A stretch of 64,000 nucleotides of DNA from Romanomermis culicivorax. Its lineage: Eukaryota > Nematoda > Enoplea > Mermithida > Mermithidae. The first letter of the stretch is position 1, and every line of letters starts with the position of its first letter. The notes beneath the pieces were generated by a model. It had not been told where the DNA came from. It saw nothing but the letters and a program-made list of their open reading frames with translations, and searched no databases. The stretch covers positions 1,572,075-1,636,074 of the forward strand of contig CAWUHX010000037.1 of the NCBI GenBank assembly GCA_963922205.1, in the 5' to 3' direction. Positions 10,557 through 21,780 of the stretch are shown piece by piece. The translations under genes were made by a program, and so were the position numbers.

Positions 10557-11162
10557 TATTTAGCTGCATATAAAATCATGTGATCATTGTCGGGAAATAT
10601 ATCAGATCTAAGTCGATATTTTTCTGGACATGTCTGTGTAAGAAAAAAATAATTGTATGGTATACTGGTAACATCCTCATATGCCTCTATGAAATAATTT
10701 GAAGTAGTTGGGAAAATCTGTCAAGCCAATGTGCGGACTTGTAACCTACGCTAGGGTTTTTTAAAAGAATTAAATATTGAGTGTTTATCCAACTCCTACT
10801 CATCGATAGATTCCAGTGATGCGATCCTTTAGTAAAAAAGTGAGTTAAACGTTGATCATTCTTCATCTGTTGCATCATATCATCCATAATTAATAATTTA
10901 GGTGTATCTTTACTTTTTTGAAGTTCGTCCAAGTCACTTGAACCTTGAATAAATTCTACATAGCACATTTTTGAACTTTTTCATCATAAGCTTCTTCTCA
11001 TTCCAAATAACACCAATAAATTTTTATAGGAGCAGGATGAATCATTTCTTCAGCAGAAATTACAAGTTTTTTAACAAATTGAGTTTTTCCTGATTTTTTT
11101 GGAGCAAAAACTATGCAGTTAAATGGGTGTTTCCATATATTAAACTCTTCATCATCTGACAT
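10557..11162 (-). pseudogene. Polinton packaging ATPase (FtsK/HerA type), frameshifted
   Basis: Genome-packaging ATPase of Polintons. From the ATG at 11162 the protein reads an acidic start, then the Walker A box 'APKKSGKTQF', and later Walker B 'KLLIMDDMM' followed by 'FFTKGSHHWNLS', a conserved stretch of this family. The C-terminus ends with 'LRSDIF...' just before 10557. A TGA (~11000) and a frame change at ~10970 separate Walker A from Walker B. The upstream GTG at 11192 is less likely as the start. The assignment is secure from both Walker motifs and the neighbouring capsid genes; the copy is broken. Confidence 0.8.
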
Positions 11163-11192
11163 CTCCCTTTCACAACAACAAAAACCAGCCAC

Positions 11193-11500
11193 TTTTTATT
11201 GAACAATTTTTAAAACGATTTTTATTTTAAACAAATTACTATCTATAATTATCAAAAATTACAATAGAATAAAACACAGTACAAATGTAAAACATAAACT
11301 AGGTGATTGTATAAAATAGAATAACATTACTGTATGCAAAAAAATATATGCACAAAGGATGTATGAAATTATATATATAAAGCAGGTACATAGGTGAGTA
11401 AGCAAACTATAATTAATTAGTTAATTAATTAATTAATTAGACAAACAAAACTATAATGAGTGTAAGCAAAACTTTTACAATTTACGGTTAATGAACTCGC
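11193..11500. other. AT-rich spacer in the Polinton
   Basis: No gene seen. It contains a short TTAA tandem run (about 11410-11440) and would hold the promoter of the ATPase gene. Confidence 0.4.
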
Positions 11501-11995
11501 CTAATGTTTCGACAACAACAACATCATCATCAAATGATAATGATAACTTTCATCAATAAAATGAGCTACAGTATCATTAACAATTTTATGACCACTACTT
11601 GTAAGTGGGATACATCGAAATACGTCAATCATCTGTTTAAAGGTGCGAAGACAGAAATAACATTGAACCTCGCCTATAACATACTCGAAACAGTCAATTA
11701 TAACCCCCATCTTTTCATATAAACAATTGACTGCTGGTGTAATTGAATTATTATATGTGGAATGACGACCCTGACAGTGATGATCCTCAATAATTCCTAC
11801 CTCTTCTGTGCAATAACAATCAAAAATACACCCCTTAAAGATGTTTTGTATAGCTAGCTCGTCACATATGATTATAAACAATCTTTCACCTTTTACTACT
11901 TGCTCATCAAAAAACCATGGAATATCTAAACCGGGGACACATAATTCACAAATACTTTGGTTTCGGCATCCAGCAAACTCATATCTGATGTTCAA
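11501..11995 (-). CDS. cysteine-rich hypothetical protein (Polinton region)
   Basis: Up to 164 codons with about 13 cysteines, including CELC, CIFDCYC and CYFC pairs. A His-rich C-terminus is partly encoded by an ATC/ATG simple repeat. The first available start is TTG, directly after the stop of the upstream frame, so it may be the frameshifted continuation of the 12249-11992 frame. I do not recognise the family. The paired Cys could bind zinc or form disulfides. It lies between the ATPase and the 12-kb genes on the same strand. Confidence 0.35.
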   Translation of the reverse strand: MNIRYEFAGCRNQSICELCVPGLDIPWFFDEQVVKGERLFIIICDELAIQNIFKGCIFDCYCTEEVGIIEDHHCQGRHSTYNNSITPAVNCLYEKMGVIIDCFEYVIGEVQCYFCLRTFKQMIDVFRCIPLTSSGHKIVNDTVAHFIDESYHYHLMMMLLLSKH

Positions 11996-12249
11996 TCATA
12001 GTCAGGATCATTGAGGTAGTTGTTGAATAGCTTGTTAACAAACATCATTTGAGCCCTAACTGCCTTTTGATCTTTGGTAGAATCGCCCGATTCTCCAGCA
12101 ATTTTTGTAGCATCAGCGCCTTCTCCAACAATTTTCATAGCATCATAGCCTTCTTCTCCAACCATTTTCATACCAGCATCATCTTTTCCAACGATTTTTG
12201 TTGCTGAAACATCGGCATCACCATTATCATTTGTTTTGTGTTTTATCAT
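11992..12249 (-). CDS. hypothetical protein with short tandem repeats
   Basis: 85 codons from an ATG. The first half is a degenerate tandem repeat built on 'KIVGE-G-DA-K' (four units); the second half is 'KDQKAVRAQMMFVNKLFNNYLND'. It overlaps the end of the preceding spliced gene in another frame and could be its continuation after an indel. No known domain recognised. Confidence 0.35.
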   Translation of the reverse strand: MIKHKTNDNGDADVSATKIVGKDDAGMKMVGEEGYDAMKIVGEGADATKIAGESGDSTKDQKAVRAQMMFVNKLFNNYLNDPDYD

Positions 12250-12256
12250 TGTTTGG

Positions 12257-12719
12257 TGTTTTACTGCTAGAGTTTAAATCATACTCGTTTAAAATAACTG
12301 GTGCTATTTCATGTATCATGCTGGTCCAGCGCCAAAATTTCTAAAGAAAAAACATTATATACTTTGAAAGAAATAACAATTCAAGCTTCAAAATTATTAA
12401 AGAAAGAAAGAAATAAAGAAAGAAAGAAAAATTCATATCAACTCACTTCTTTAGATAAACCCCATTTTGTTCCATTTAACAGATTGGTAAACTGTAGTGT
12501 AACCCTGTCGCTCTCGACCACCATCTTATAGCCAAGGTTAATGCCACATTGACCTCCATCGGAAAATGTCTTTTCAATAATGTTGACATTGTGACCAATT
12601 ATACTATATTGTGGTAGAATGAGCTTGAATCCACAACCTTACGCATCTTTTGTTTTAGGGTCCAGGTTACGAAAATAAATCGACACATATTTACCTTCAA
12701 CCACTACAAATAATGCCAT
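12257..12719 (-). pseudogene. unrecognised Polinton gene with one intron and one stop
   Basis: From an ATG at 12719 the frame opens MALFVVVEGKYVSIYF, meets an in-frame TAA near 12640, then continues in the same frame to a strong donor (GTGAGT starting at 12446). A pyrimidine-rich CTTTAG acceptor ends at 12341, giving a 106-bp intron. Exon 2 starts 'KFWRWTSMIHEIAPVIL'. The intron contains a TTTC simple repeat. I do not know the family. Its position and strand fit the Polinton cluster, and it starts close to the divergent repeat at 12949. Confidence 0.45.
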
Positions 12720-12948
12720 GTTTTCATCTAATCTAAACTAGTGTTCCATTTTTTAAAAATTTGGGGAAGAAATATACTAAAGAGAGCGAGAGAGAGAGAG
12801 AAACAAGTAGTTTTTGTAACAGCAAAACTGATAAATGTATAAAATGGCCAAAGTTTTAGAGAGTAAAAGGCAGGTTATAAGCATAATAAATATTCAAGAC
12901 ATATATCGTACAGTAGTCTGTTATTTTGATGAATATGTAAGAAGTGGG

Positions 12949-13072
12949 GTTATAAGCAAAAGAAGTATTCCAGCTATGCGTTCTACAGTAAATGTTCGTT
13001 CTAGCATATGTGTATAGAACCTAGAGAAAATAAACATGTTTGTGTGTTATAGTAACCTTCGAGGTCAAAGCT
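12949..13072 (+). repeat. shared upstream repeat X, left copy
   Basis: About 124 bp beginning GGTTATAAGCAAAAG and ending GAGGTCAAAGCT. It matches, in inverted orientation, 63535-63711 upstream of the Polinton DNA polymerase gene. A degenerate extra unit (GGTTATAAGCATAAT) precedes it near 12874. It lies between a minus-strand gene and a plus-strand acidic frame, so it may be a promoter region. Confidence 0.7.
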
Positions 13073-13365
13073 TTGGATGAAGACCACATATCTATGGAAA
13101 TTTTAGAGGATATTACTTCCGATGAAGATGAAATGATCATAGATGCCCATTTAGAGAATATTACTTCTGATGAAGAAGAAGAAGAAGAAGAAGGAGAAGA
13201 AAAACATTTGATAATTATAATAATATTTTAGATGAAGAAGGAACTATTTTAGATTATGACGATGATGAAAATGATCAGTACAAAAGTTATACACCACACA
13301 GTTCATATGAAGAAGAAATTTACAAACCAGTTCAAATTGCCTTGAAGATCATCTAAATTTGTTCG
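13040..13365 (+). pseudogene. acidic Asp/Glu-rich protein fragment
   Basis: A plus-strand frame directly after repeat X. It contains a twofold repeat, LEDITSDED then LENITSDEEE, followed by a poly-Glu run (GAA repeats). After an apparent frame change it continues acidic (DYDDDENDQYKSY) to about 13360. It is then cut off by the Gypsy-A remnant. No known family recognised. Acidic low-complexity tails are common and give no function. Confidence 0.3.
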
Positions 13366-13900
13366 AGATGCTCTTAAAAAGTTTTCGAGAAAATGATAAT
13401 ATCATCTATGTAGACCAAGCAGATTTCCCAGATATAAGGATGAAGAATTCTTTCCATCAGACATTGAACTTCTGCAGGAGCATTTTTCAATCCAAAGGGT
13501 AAAACCTTGAACAAAAAAGTCCTTCCTGGCAATTGAAAGTAGTTTTGTCATGAGATTTAGAGTCAAGAGGTACTTGCCAGTAGCCTGCTTTCAGATCAAT
13601 TGTTCAATGGATGCAGGATAGTAGTGTTTGAGCATTGCCAGTATCAATGTTCACTATAAGCTCATGAGTAAAAGTAGGAGGATCATCAGGTAGGCTGAAG
13701 ATATCTCAATACGGTTTGAGTATTTTAATGGCTTCAGCCTTCTGAGTAGGTGGGACAAAGGTTTTTTGAGTCATTTTTTGAAGAGCTAAGTGAAGTTTTT
13801 GAGAATTAGAGGTATTAGGTAGAGATGGATCTAATGCAGCAGTTTGGTGATCAGCAGGATCATGCACTGATGCAGCTACAGCAACACGAGAAAGAGTATC

Positions 13901-14964
13901 TCATGAGCTGGTGTGCAACTTTTCCAGAGAGTGCTTTACAACAACAACTACTTGGTTAGCGCGAAGCTTAAGACAATTTCCAGAATTATTGACGACAAAC
14001 AGAAGTGAACAAGTTCCATTACAGATATTAATCACTGAAGTTTCTACAGGAAATTCTTCCCCGTTAGAAGTGTTAGGTGCAGGTTGAACTTTAAAATCAG
14101 GTATGAATGTGTCTGTTTGTGGGAGAACATGACCAGGAATCCAATGTTGAGAATAAGGTTGATTCTTAACAGTAGCAGCAGCAACAATAAAGATAGGTTC
14201 AGCAAGTTCAGCAATGACTACGTTGTTGGGATCAACAACTGAGGAAGTGTGGGTTTGAACAGGTCGATCAGAGGATTCAGCTTCAATCTCTTCAACTGGC
14301 TCATCACTTTCAGATGATGGATAGCCTGAAGATTGGGCAGAAATTGGAATTTCTTCTAGAATAGGTCCTTCAAGACTGGCGAGAGTTGAGATCATTTCAG
14401 GTGAGTTAGGCTGATGTCTAGGAATTACAGTAAGAGGTTGCCATTTGTTGGCTATCTCAATGTAACCTTGCTCAAAGTCTAGAATGGCTTGGACATCAGG
14501 ATGAGCCAGAAAATCAGTTCCAATGATGCACTGGTCACCAGTGTCATCATCGAGAATGACACATTTGACAAGATGTTGACTGAAATCAAATTCCATAGTG
14601 AATAGAACCAGACCACTGCTCTATCTGCGACATAAATGTGGCAACAGACAGGTAGAGGGGTATCGATCTTCTCAAAGGCTCTACTAACAAGACCAGATGA
14701 TAACACAGAACACTGAGCACCTGTATCAATGAGAGCATTTACAGTTATGCATCCAATTTCGATAGGAATGAGGAAGGCATTAGTAGGCAGACAGTTTTTT
14801 ACATAATTATCAGAAACACGAGTGCAGTTACTTATATGGCATATTGCTGGGTATGCAATCCAAAGATCATTCCCTGAGATGTCTTCCCCATCCCAAATAA
14901 TCATACCAGGAGAGAACAGAGTTGCATTAGCAGAGTTATCCGGTTTAGGATCAGTTTGCACCAT
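13901..14964 (-). pseudogene. Gypsy-A aspartic protease region
   Basis: Retropepsin-type protease in two overlapping frames. The catalytic motif is 'ALIDTGAQCSVLSS' near 14715-14755, and the second-lobe motif 'IIGTDFLAHPDVQAILDF' is near 14465-14525 in the other frame, so a frameshift lies around 14600. The rest is a Pro/Ser/Glu-rich linker. Gypsy-C has the same protease layout. Confidence 0.75.
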
Positions 14965-15285
14965 ATTTCCAGATGGTGGTTGAGAAACTGATTCAGATTG
15001 CTGAGTAGGCTCAGGAGTACTAGAAATTAGAGTTTGAGATTGAGGAGCAGGTAATGAAAGAGGAGTAGACGTTGTCTCATTAAAACGCCTATTGTTAGCA
15101 GAAAACTCAGCCTGAGGGTTTGTGGGAATGGTCCCCTTAGGGTAAGTGTGACACTCAATGGAAAAAATAGTAGAATCATGATGAGGAGCTGAAGTAACAA
15201 CATTACAAACATCAGCATCACAGTTAGCATATGTGTTAAAATATGAGCCACCACAGCCACGATAATAAGAGTTTCCTCTATTGCT

Positions 15286-16350
15286 CTAACTGCCTCTGTT
15301 GTTTCTCCAACTTGGGTTGATGCGAACATTGTTGCCAAAGTTTGGATTGTAACAGTGTTGGTACCTATTATCAGTATAAGGAAATACTTGACGATCAGAA
15401 GAAGGTTGAGTTTGAGGATTAACGTGCTTTAACCATTTGCAGTCTGCACTGTTGTGTGTGTTGCTCTTACCAGCCTCACACCAGCCACCAGTAGACTGGA
15501 TGGATAGAGGTCGGTTAGGATCCCTACTCTGAGACCTATCATAACAAGGACGAAAGTCAAAACAATTATCAATAAATGATCCCGGCTGCATGAGGCCAAA
15601 AAATCACAGTGAGCAGAATTATCACAACTTCTGTTAGTTGGATATTGAGAGTGAGAAGGTCGAGACTCAGAAGTTAAAGCAGGTTGCTTATGATTATGAA
15701 CTCCATCAGCGAATTGCTGAAGGAGGTCAGTAATCTTACCTACAGGAACAGTAGCATCACTAAAAGATACTCTAGGTGTATCAGAAGTGGAATTATCAGA
15801 GTTACCAAATAGAAAATGTCTTCTATCATGATGTCCTTGAGAAAGGGGAGTAGGAGGTTGGGTTTGAGACTGAGGATCAGCTTGATTGACGAGAATGGGT
15901 CATTCTCCAGAACCAATCTCGGCTTTTGTAGTTTCCAGAATCTTAGGAGCTTTAGAGACAGCAGTGGCAAGTTGTTGAACAGTAGTAAATTCATGCCCAT
16001 CATCATCAATTGAAATTTGGTATAAAACAAGCATTTTCATCAAAAACATCTTGATGACTTTCTGATGGCGTAATTTCTGATCCTTATCAGAAAATAGAAG
16101 TTGAAGGTGAGTCATGACTCAGCTGAGAAAAGCAGCAGCATCTTCCCCTGAGCTCGGCATCATCGAATCTAACTCACATTCGAGACTCATCTTATCACAG
16201 GTAGGAGCGAGAGAGAACATTAACATATGCTTAGCTTCTTCATAATTGTTGATGTCCTGGATAGTATCACTAGGAGGGTCACGAGTTAATCTGCCAAGTG
16301 CGCTGATCTAGACATAATTACTTAAATCAAAACCAAAACTCATTTTGGAG
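15286..16350 (-). pseudogene. Gypsy-A gag region
   Basis: Gag fragments on the minus strand in several frames. One frame near 15440-15490 has a Cys-His-Cys motif (WCEAGKSNTHNSADC) matching the one in Gypsy-C gag, followed by an Asn/Arg-rich basic stretch. Upstream pieces (16115-15740) are helical gag core sequence. Many stops and shifts. Confidence 0.6.
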
Positions 16351-16359
16351 ATGAATGAA

Positions 16360-17083
16360 AAAGTGCAGCAATCCCTTGCCGGGAGTTGCTTCATTAATGC
16401 ACAAAGGTGTCATATTGTGCAACTATTCTGTACATATAATTAGTGTGTTGAAGTTGCACAATTGGTAGCTGGGAAAGGGAGTTGGAATAGTAAATGTTTT
16501 TTAACTGTAAAAAACATAAACTAGGGGCATTATTGATTTTTGTAAGTTGTATGTGGTTAGAGTACTGCAACTCCCCTCTTGTGTGCAAAAAAGCTGGGAG
16601 CAAAAAAAAGGTCATGGCATATTTCAAGTACTACCCTAAAATTTACGATTTTACCCCTACCTAAATTTTCGACCTTGAGGACCTCTGCTTGGCTGGTGAT
16701 CTACCAAGGATTATAAAGACTTGATTTTGAGTTCAAAAATGATTTGGCAGGAGTTAGTTCCAAGAAGTTCAGACCTTATTACTAAGACTTACCTAGCACT
16801 GGGCTGGGGCATGTACTCCCTTTCTTGTGACAAACACTCTAAATTTGTGTCAACCAAATAAATATTCTAAATTGAGAAATTTTTCAATTTCTCAATTTAA
16901 AATGATTTCAACGATGACGATAAAATGGGCAGTGAGGAGTTTACTTGGCAAGGAAAAACACAGTCAATAAAAAAATTATAAAGCATAAGAACTGATTCAC
17001 TGACCGAAATTCTGGCATACGACACAATGACTACAGTAATTGCATCACACGGTTTGAATTTCAATGAGATGCTTTAGACATGC
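16360..17083. other. spacer between Gypsy-A and Gypsy-B
   Basis: No gene recognised. It may include the Gypsy-A leader and a degraded 5' LTR, but no partner LTR remains to confirm this. Confidence 0.4.
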
Positions 17084-17959
17084 TGTAATGTAGATGCTAG
17101 CGCATCGTTGTAAATACATTATGTACACTATGTGTTATTTATCATTACATATAAATTCATTTTATAATCTATCATCTGAAGGATGTCTGGATTTCACATG
17201 TTGACATTCCTATAAATTTTATTTCAAGTGTTCTGTTTTGATTGTCCCACACCCCAGTAGCTATTATTGACCCAATCAAAGACACTCTAATTAATTAGCA
17301 CATCAGCACCTGGGGCCCAGAATCCACATAAAAATACACATTCCATAGCTTTATTAATTCTCCCCAAAAAACCGTAAATACACCTGCCTGTAATAGAAAG
17401 TAGAAGCCCCAACCCAGACACCAGTCTCAAGTGGAACAGTTGCTGCAGTCCCTACAAAAGCATGTATACACACGTGTAATAATAACTGAAGCATATACGG
17501 AAGCACATTGGGGTGGTTAAGTCCATCGTAAGCAGGGAAGCAAGTGTAATAGAATCGTGGAAAGCATACAATATCAGAAAATCATTAGAGGCGTGGTTAA
17601 CTAAGCATACAGTATACAGAAGTGAAAGAAGCAAGAAGCGACGATTGATGGAAACCAATTCGGAAGCAGACCCCCCATGAATCAAGGGAGTTGCCAAAGC
17701 GGGAGCGGTATATAAAGCAAAGAGAAGCGTGAATTCCTCAGATTTTAATCATGTTGTGTTTCATGCGAGACTAGTGTTGAAGCCGGAAGTATTCTTGTTT
17801 TAATTGTACATGGACGCAGAAGCAATCGTTGACGAATCGTTCCTTTATTATTTCATTGTCATTATTGCTACTGTTTGTATCACCGCGTCCCTGTGGACCG
17901 TGAGCAAGGGTAATCATTTTGGGACCAAGTAAAAGTATAGCTAAAAACTGGGTGTTACA
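17084..17959 (+). repeat. Gypsy-B 5' LTR
   Basis: About 876 bp, starting TGTAATGTAGATGC and ending GGGTGTTACA (TG...CA). The first ~213 bp match 39978-40190. The start of the internal region, TATTTTGGTGACTG, could hold the primer-binding site (TGGTGACTGTACCC); I cannot name the tRNA. Confidence 0.85.
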
Positions 17960-18204
17960 TATTTTGGTGACTGTACCCTATCCTAACCATTGGAACTCCC
18001 TGCCCCATTAAGTTGCATCCTTTTTCCCGGCAACCCTAAGCATTAATTGCATACACATAAGTACTATCTCCTACAGTAGGACAAATATTCGTAAACATCA
18101 AACTGGAAAGTGCCTTTAATGAAATATTAAGGGACACATTTTTATGAATTGAGCGTGAAGGAAAAACTGAAACATCAAGGCAAAAATCCCAATATAAACC
18201 AAGA

Positions 18205-19170
18205 ATGACCCACCAAACTCAGGATCATTTAGGAAAAATTGTTAGAGAACAAATAAACAAATTATTTTCCGAGCATTTTCATACCCTCAGGACACGATTG
18301 AACCAAAATACAGTAAACCCTACCCTAATTGACGACCTGAGAACAGCCAACATCCATAATAACATGACCAATAATTTTTACGTGAAACCTACAGTATTCA
18401 TCAGGTGGAATCACCTAACATTTGGGTGAATGGAGTAAACATTTAGAACAATTCATGGTACTTCAAGGCATGGAGGATACAGATGGACAGTTGAAGTTAG
18501 CATGCTCAGAAATTCATTTGGGAGGAGCAGCATTAGCAAAATTCAAAAGTCTAGCAAATTCTGGAAACTGGCCCCATACATATGAGCAGTACAAAACCGC
18601 ATTACAGGCTTTCTTCCCAAATAATCGAGACACTGAGTTGCATCAAGTATTTTTGGAAGGAAGACAACAAAAATGATCAGAAACAGTCACCAAATTTTTG
18701 TTTGATCTGGAACATCTGGCAACCTTTGCATACCCGAACTTCAATTCAGATGCAGGAGAAATGATCATAAAACCCCTTTTTTTGAAGGCATGCAGAACGA
18801 AATCAGGGAAGCACTTAAGTATAGAAGGTTCACAAACCTAAAAGAAAGGTCTGATAGAGCAGCTTACATCGAACAGCAAATCTTTAGGAATGAATTAAAA
18901 TCGAACAACCTACCATTCATACCTCCAAAACCCGAACCCATCTTTTCATTAACAAACAACACTTACCAACAAGGCCTTTTGCATCAGTTAGAACAACAAG
19001 TAAAAGACTTACAGTTGCAGATCAAAGAAAATTCACAACCCCCCCCCCCCCACAGAGTAACTACAACAGTTTTAGCAACAACAAGACTTTTAGTAGCAAC
19101 AACGGTTACAGAAACAACAGCAGTTTCAGACAGCCCACATGCTTTCAATGCTGACAAGTTGGTCATGTAG
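18205..19170 (+). pseudogene. Gypsy-B gag (capsid part)
   Basis: Gag in three frame segments (18205-18429, 18422-18676, 18790-19170). The middle segment has the helical gag-core look of Ty3/gypsy elements ('EWSKHLEQFMVLQGMEDTDGQ', 'WPHTYEQYKTALQAFF'). The last segment is basic and ends in a Gln-rich coiled part and a Pro run encoded by a C-tract (19040-19051), a likely slippage site. Confidence 0.7.
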
Positions 19171-19440
19171 CTTGGAATTGTAATTCATTAGGAACACAAA
19201 AATCATGTGAAATCTGTTTTGGTAATAATCATGTTACCAGGGACTGCAAGAGCCAGTGTATCCATTGTTCCCAAACAGACCATAGATCAGACCACTGCAT
19301 CTCAAAAACTTATTCCAACATTCAGTGCTTTCTATGTAAACAGAGAGGCCACACAAGCAGGTATTGTCCCAACCAACAGAGTTGTAATATGCAAAATTGT
19401 ATCCAAGATAGGCAACTCCAACCCCTAATGAACATTGATG
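19150..19440 (+). pseudogene. Gypsy-B nucleocapsid with four zinc knuckles
   Basis: In one frame there are four consecutive C-x2-C-x4-H-x4-C motifs: CFQC/GH (with a TGA inside the first), CEICFGNNHVTRDC, CIHCSQTDHRSDHC and CFLCKQRGHTSRYC. Each fits the retroviral zinc-knuckle spacing for RNA binding. One or two knuckles is usual for Ty3/gypsy gag, and four is high. It follows the gag core directly and precedes a Pro/Thr-rich stretch. Confidence 0.8.
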
Positions 19441-19869
19441 ACTCGGCTCTTTACTCCACACTGCCCACATACATAGCGGCCCCCAGCATACTTTAGGAAC
19501 TATAATGCCCGCCTGCCACTAAAGCAGTGAAGAAGAATACATCCTCGATTTGGACCTGGACAGCATGTCACCCCCCCCCCCACACCAAAGACCAACATCA
19601 CTCCCAAGCCGCTACCTACCATTCCCCCCGCCTACAAAATTCACAGAAAACGTCCAAATGCCTCACCTACGGCCCTCGAACCCCCAACCAAGAAAGGCTG
19701 AAATCTTCTTTCCTTACTCCATGGCCTAACCACTAAACCGTACCAATTCCATCCGCAAAAAAACTCTACTCCTACCCCCACAAGTAAGAACATTCCGACC
19801 CCATCATACAACCCAACTTCTCGAATTCTACAGACTGTTCAGATCACAAACCAACCAATCCCATCAACA

Positions 19870-21765
19870 ATGTCTGCACTGCATGCCAGCCAAATCGCCC
19901 TGACCGTAAAAAGACAACACCACGCCGCCCCCAATAAAAACTATTATTGGTGTCTTTTTTGTCTTATATTTTGTATAACAATCCTAACTTCGTGTCATGC
20001 ACAATTTCAGCTCTGTGGGACTTTATTGAGCAGTCATTTGGTCAGCATACCAAAAACTGTATCATGCATGCGCCCTTCCACAATAGACAAACCTATACAG
20101 ACATTCGGAAAAATCTATATTCCCTCCACCAAACCTCACATAACAGACACATACAAGTGCAGCATTTGCAAAAGGAAAATTTGTACCAACACTTAATTTT
20201 TTGGCTCAAAAGGCATCATTTTGGACCAAACCCAAATGGAAAATCTAACCCCACATGTTTGTAAGGCAATCATTATAGACAAAGAGCACAATAGTCAAAA
20301 ATTGTATGAAATGAAACCAGGATTTTGGTCCACAAAGAACTCCCTAAGCATAGAATACACATGGTGTTGCACAGACCATTGTACATCTGTCACTAATGTC
20401 ATCGTAGAAACTGGACAAATAGCATCATGGAATGGAAAATCAATGACAGTTACATTATTTGACCTGAGGTCATGCAAGCCAACATCAGGCCATTGTGTAA
20501 CAGCCGATGGGGCCATTATTTAGGATGAGACAAAACTTGAAAACTTATGCCCTTTCGAATACAAAAATACTCACCCACTAAAGCTAACAAAAACTCACAT
20601 GATCATTGAGGAACTGCAAGGTGCTTTCTCTATCAAAAATGCCCTCTTTTCCAACCCAAACTGGCCCAAAACTCAAGACAGTGTCCTAACCCAACAAGGT
20701 ATTGTCGTACAATTAGACAAAAGAACGCCACACTGCAAAGCCTTCTTAACCTCACAAGTTAATGAAACCCCAACTACATTATACGATTTTGACCATTTTG
20801 AACTCATCAATGCAAAACTAAATTACCTAGCAGACAAAATTCAGGAATTTGAAATCCAAAATTTCAAAAACATATGGAATGAGTTGTGCAGACAGGCACA
20901 ACATCATCTTGATTTAGTCTGGCAAATTTTGCGCCTTGATGCAACTCTTGGTGTGCGGGCATTGTTACAAAGGACGGACATAATCGCAGAATTCACAGGG
21001 GATGCCCTCACAGTCTGGCCCTGTAAGCAGGTAAATGCATCAAAAGTCTTTTACAATAAAAAAATCAATGGGACTTGCTACAAACTCCTACCTATCCTTG
21101 TGGGGACCGACATTATATTCTCAAATCCAGGAGGGAATGATTTGACACCTTTCTTCCAAACTGTCGACTGCCACCACAAGCATGTTGCTTTATAGAAACA
21201 AAATAATTGGATCAGCAAAACAGGATCCCCACATGTAACCGATTTCCCCTTAGAAAACATATTGAATCAAAACTTCTCGCTCTTCCATTTTAACACACCA
21301 ACAATTTTTCATGACCAACTCGCAACAATATCGACAAACTTACTCTTTTTGAAGCAATACATCTACAAAACCCACACCCTGGAAAGCATTGTTAACAAAC
21401 TCATTAACTACACCGCCCAAATGTCTCATAATTCCGATACAGTATACAACATGATGTCAGGCAGTGGTCAAGCAATCGGCAACACACTTTCTGATGCTGG
21501 TTGAGGCATAGAACATGTCATAACAGGTACTACCCAAAGCCTCATGGATGGCTTGAATAACTTACTAAAGGGGCCCTTCCAGATACTTATCAACCTAGCT
21601 GTCATCATTGTTGTCATTGGAGGCATCTTCTATTCGTTCCTTATTCTGCATAAATATTTCCCTTACCCTAAGCATCACATTGCCAATGAACATACATACG
21701 AAATACCTTTACATAACAGGCAGTTACACAAGACCATCCCCCCTCATTCAGTCATGCCCTCTTAG
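19870..21765 (+). pseudogene. Gypsy-B env-like transmembrane protein
   Basis: A single frame of about 630 codons broken by four stops (near 20194, 20521, 21193 and 21502). The N-terminus has a signal-peptide-like run (WCLFCLIFCITILTSCHA). The ectodomain is Cys-rich with CSICKRKIC, a WCC-x2-HC segment and several N-x-S/T sites. Near the C-terminus a Gly/Ser-rich helical stretch leads into a ~23-residue membrane anchor (LAVIIVVIGGIFYSFLILHKYF) and a ~40-residue cytoplasmic tail. This signal/ectodomain/anchor layout is that of a viral envelope glycoprotein. I cannot assign a fusion class. It lies between gag and protease, whereas env normally follows integrase. Confidence 0.65.
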
Positions 21766-21780
21766 AATTAGCAAATTGTC

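Larger units (their letters stand above)
13366..16350 (-). mobile_element. Gypsy-A: truncated Ty3/gypsy retrotransposon
   Basis: Minus-strand remnant with gag (about 16350-15290), protease (14965-13901) and the start of reverse transcriptase (about 13900-13366), where it stops. RT pieces such as 'DLKAGYWQVPL' are visible on the minus strand near 13570, preceded by an internal deletion that removes the palm start. RNase H and integrase are missing. Protein features resemble Gypsy-C (same W-C-x2(A/F)-x ... T/NHN(S/T)ADC zinc motif and ALIDTGAQC protease core), so the two are related families. No LTR pair can be seen. Confidence 0.8.
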
